From assembly GCA_905215775.1 (NCBI GenBank), contig CAJMRM010000037.1, positions 1 through 32,124 of the forward strand: a DNA stretch of 32,124 nucleotides, in the 5' to 3' direction. Position numbers and translations under genes: made by a program. Source of the DNA: an uncultured bacterium. GTDB taxonomy: Bacteria > Bacillota > Clostridia > Lachnospirales > Lachnospiraceae. Positions 30,103 to 32,124 of the stretch are shown piece by piece (position 1 is the stretch's first letter; each line of letters begins with the position of its first letter). A model generated the notes under the pieces. It was given only the letters and a program-made list of their open reading frames with translations. It ran no database searches and had not been told where the DNA came from.

Positions 30103-32124
30103 TCAGCCCTTCTTATACAATACCCGGATGGAATTTAACACGCAGAGCATGGCCACGCCGGAATCGGCAAATACGGCCATCCACATGGAGGCAAAGCCCG
30201 CCAGTCCCAGGATCATGACCAGGATCTTGACGGCCAGGGCGAAGACCACGTTCTGGGCGGCGATGGCCCCGGTCTTTCTGGCAATGCGGATGGACTCGGG
30301 AATGGCTTCCATGCTGGAGGTCATGTAGACCACGTCGGCGGCCTCGATGGCTGCGTCGGCTCCGCTGCCCATGGCGGCGCCCACATCGGCTCCGGCCAGC
30401 ACCGGTGCATCGTTGATGCCGTCGCCCACGAACATGGCGTTTCCGGCCTCCTTCCGGAGCTTCTGTAAAAGATCCAGCTTATCGCCGGGAAGGAGCTTTG
30501 CATATACCTGGTCGATGCCGGTGGAGGCGGCCACGGCGTTTGCAGCGGCTTCGCTGTCTCCGGTGAGCATGGCGGTCCGGATCCCCATTTTCTTAAGGGA
30601 TGCAATGGCAGAGGCGGCCTCTGGCTTTACGGTATCGGCAATGGAAATGGAACCGGCGTATACGCCGTCCCTTGCCAGCAGCACCATGGTGGAGCCGGCA
30701 TCTTCCTGAAAGCCGCCCAGATCTACCTGGTTTTCCTCCAGAAGCTTCCGGTTTCCGCAGAGGAGTACGCCTGCGGATGTGACGGCACGGATCCCCTTTC
30801 CGGGGATCTCGGCCAGATTCCTGGGCGTTTCCACCGAAAGGGCCTGCTCCCTTGCGGCGGCCAGAATACTGATGCCGATGGGATGGGTGGAGGCGGTCTC
30901 ACAGGCAGCCGCCAGAGCCAGGAGCTCTTCTTTTTCCATGGAGCCGGAGGGAGTCACCGTCTGTACCACGAAGTTCCCTTTGGTGATGGTGCCGGTCTTA
31001 TCCATGACCACGACCTTTACATTTTTCAGGGCCTCCAGGGCGATCCCTCCCTTAAACAGGATCCCCTTCCGGGAACCGGCTCCGATGCCGGAGAAAAAGG
31101 ACAGGGGAACGCTTAAGACCAGGGCGCAGGGACAGCTGATGACCAGGAAGGTCAGGGCTGTGTAGACCCAATGGTTCCAGTCCCCGGTAAAGAGGGACGG
31201 AAGGATGGCGGTGGCGGCTGCCAGGGCTACTACCACGGGAGTATAGATCCGGGCAAATTTTGTGATGAACCGCTCCACCTGGGGCTTCTGGGCGGCGGCA
31301 TTTTCCACAGAATCCAGAATCCGGGTGACCATGGATTCGGAAAGCTCCTTTTCCACCCGGAGCTTTAAGAGTCCGGAGGTATTGACGCAGCCGGATAAAA
31401 CGGAGCTGCCCTCGCGGACGGCCACGGGAACCGGCTCGCCGGTGATGGGAGAGGTATCCAGACGGCTTTCTCCCTCGACGATCACGCCGTCCAGGGGGAT
31501 CCGGTCGCCGGGACGCACCTGGATCACCTGGCCGATGCGTGCGGATTCTGCCGGGATCTCCCGGATGGAGCCGCCTTCGTCCAGGAGCACCGTTTCCGGA
31601 CGGAGATCCACTGCGTCCATGATCTGGCTGCGGCTCTTTTCCACCGCCCGGTGCTCAAAGGCTTCGCCGATGCGGTAAAACAGCATAACGCCCACGGCCT
31701 CTCCGTATTCCCGGATCACAAAGGCCCCCAGGGTCGCCAGGCTCATAAGGAAGTTTTCATCCATCACATGGCCGGTCTTCATATTTTTAAGGGCAGTAAA
31801 AAGCACGTCCTTTCCCAGGATCAGGTACGCGATCACAAAGCAGAGGATGGAAACGCCGGGCATGGGGCCGGAAAGAAGGGAACCGGCGATGAAAAGTCCG
31901 GCTCCGGCCAGGATTTCAGGAAGATCGCTGGAATGCTTCTCATTATGAACGTCTTTCTGACGTTTTCCCTCCTCCCGGACCGTGATCCGGGTACCGGGCT
32001 CGATCTTATCGGCGATCTCCTGCATTTTGGGGAGAAGGGCCGTACCGGCAGAGGAGTAGACCCGGAGCTGCCTGGTGGCAAAGGTGAGGACGGCGTCGTC
32101 CACCTCCGGCAGCTCCTTTATTTT
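30103..32124 (-). CDS. Zn/Cd/Pb-transporting P1B-2 ATPase (ZntA/CadA-like), 5' truncated
   Basis: Heavy-metal efflux pump; 673 residues are visible and the frame runs off the window edge. The first residues (KELPEV, then DDAVLTFATRQLRVYS) are the end of an N-terminal HMA metal-binding domain whose Cys motif lies outside. Motifs in order: TGEPVP actuator loop, SCPCALVLSVP (the CPC-x4-SxP pattern of P1B-2), DKTGT phosphorylation site, THP (His of the nucleotide domain) and GDGINDAP. The final helices have NVVFALAVK and FADSG, the N-x7-K and DxG features expected for Zn/Cd/Pb pumps. A charged loop with HNEKHSS follows the HMA domain. It is probably induced by excess zinc or cadmium; the promoter is outside the window. 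Confidence 0.93.
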   Translation of the reverse strand, partial: KIKELPEVDDAVLTFATRQLRVYSSAGTALLPKMQEIADKIEPGTRITVREEGKRQKDVHNEKHSSDLPEILAGAGLFIAGSLLSGPMPGVSILCFVIAYLILGKDVLFTALKNMKTGHVMDENFLMSLATLGAFVIREYGEAVGVMLFYRIGEAFEHRAVEKSRSQIMDAVDLRPETVLLDEGGSIREIPAESARIGQVIQVRPGDRIPLDGVIVEGESRLDTSPITGEPVPVAVREGSSVLSGCVNTSGLLKLRVEKELSESMVTRILDSVENAAAQKPQVERFITKFARIYTPVVVALAAATAILPSLFTGDWNHWVYTALTFLVISCPCALVLSVPLSFFSGIGAGSRKGILFKGGIALEALKNVKVVVMDKTGTITKGNFVVQTVTPSGSMEKEELLALAAACETASTHPIGISILAAAREQALSVETPRNLAEIPGKGIRAVTSAGVLLCGNRKLLEENQVDLGGFQEDAGSTMVLLARDGVYAGSISIADTVKPEAASAIASLKKMGIRTAMLTGDSEAAANAVAASTGIDQVYAKLLPGDKLDLLQKLRKEAGNAMFVGDGINDAPVLAGADVGAAMGSGADAAIEAADVVYMTSSMEAIPESIRIARKTGAIAAQNVVFALAVKILVMILGLAGFASMWMAVFADSGVAMLCVLNSIRVLYKKG

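Noticed and set aside
30103..32103. GTG at 32103 as the true start of the P-type ATPase
   Set aside because: The frame is open to the window edge and the upstream residues complete the end of an HMA domain, so the gene continues outside.

Overview
The window looks like a chromosomal segment of a GC-rich Firmicute, most likely a gut Lachnospiraceae (Clostridium cluster XIVa) relative. The reasons are strong AGGAGG-type ribosome binding sites, sigma-A-like promoters, lipoprotein signal peptides, a MacAB-like exporter with no TolC gene, choline-binding-type cell-wall repeats, and a DUF4358/MBOAT/DHHW cluster. No tRNA, rRNA, insertion sequence, prophage or CRISPR array was seen. Genus-level placement is inference.

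Layout. 1-2163: the 3' end of an M18 aminopeptidase, then an NhaC-family antiporter with its own promoter and a hairpin-rich leader. 2196-5792: a three-gene HlyD/ATPase/permease (MacAB-like) export operon ending in a clear terminator. 5793-6189: a gene-poor stretch with repeated TTTTTGGGCA motifs and palindromes. 6190-9995: a secreted cell-wall-binding protein (minus), a 66-aa membrane protein (plus) and a stand-alone EIIC-like membrane protein (minus). 10177-15883: a zinc-handling block made of a HAD phosphatase, znuA, znuC and znuB (each overlapping the next by 4 nt), a COG0523 GTPase with a His/Cys-rich tandem repeat, and a second G3E-like P-loop protein fused to a YcgQ/DUF1980-like domain. 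15962-18991: a divergent pair, a membrane-anchored polysaccharide deacetylase and a D,D-carboxypeptidase. 18969-22133 (minus): a DUF4358 lipoprotein, an MBOAT O-acyltransferase and a DHHW protein, probably an envelope glycan acylation system. 22352-24589: a divergent AraC regulator with a GH39-like C-terminal half. 24698-28892: a CapA-like phosphoesterase, an M20 amidohydrolase and two small membrane proteins that look like a two-part transporter. 28900-29895 (minus): an orphan NMT1/SsuA-type substrate-binding lipoprotein. 30020 to the end (minus): a Zn/Cd P1B-2 ATPase cut by the window edge.

How the genes fit together. Two themes stand out. The first is zinc: import (ZnuABC), allocation (the two G3E proteins) and, 14 kb away, export (P1B-2 ATPase). 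The second is cell-envelope work: D,D-carboxypeptidase, deacetylase, O-acylation and a cell-wall-binding protein. The least understood part is the M20/DUF5058/membrane-protein operon. There an aminoacyl- or N-acyl-amino-acid-type hydrolase sits with two uncharacterised membrane proteins where a known transporter would be expected.
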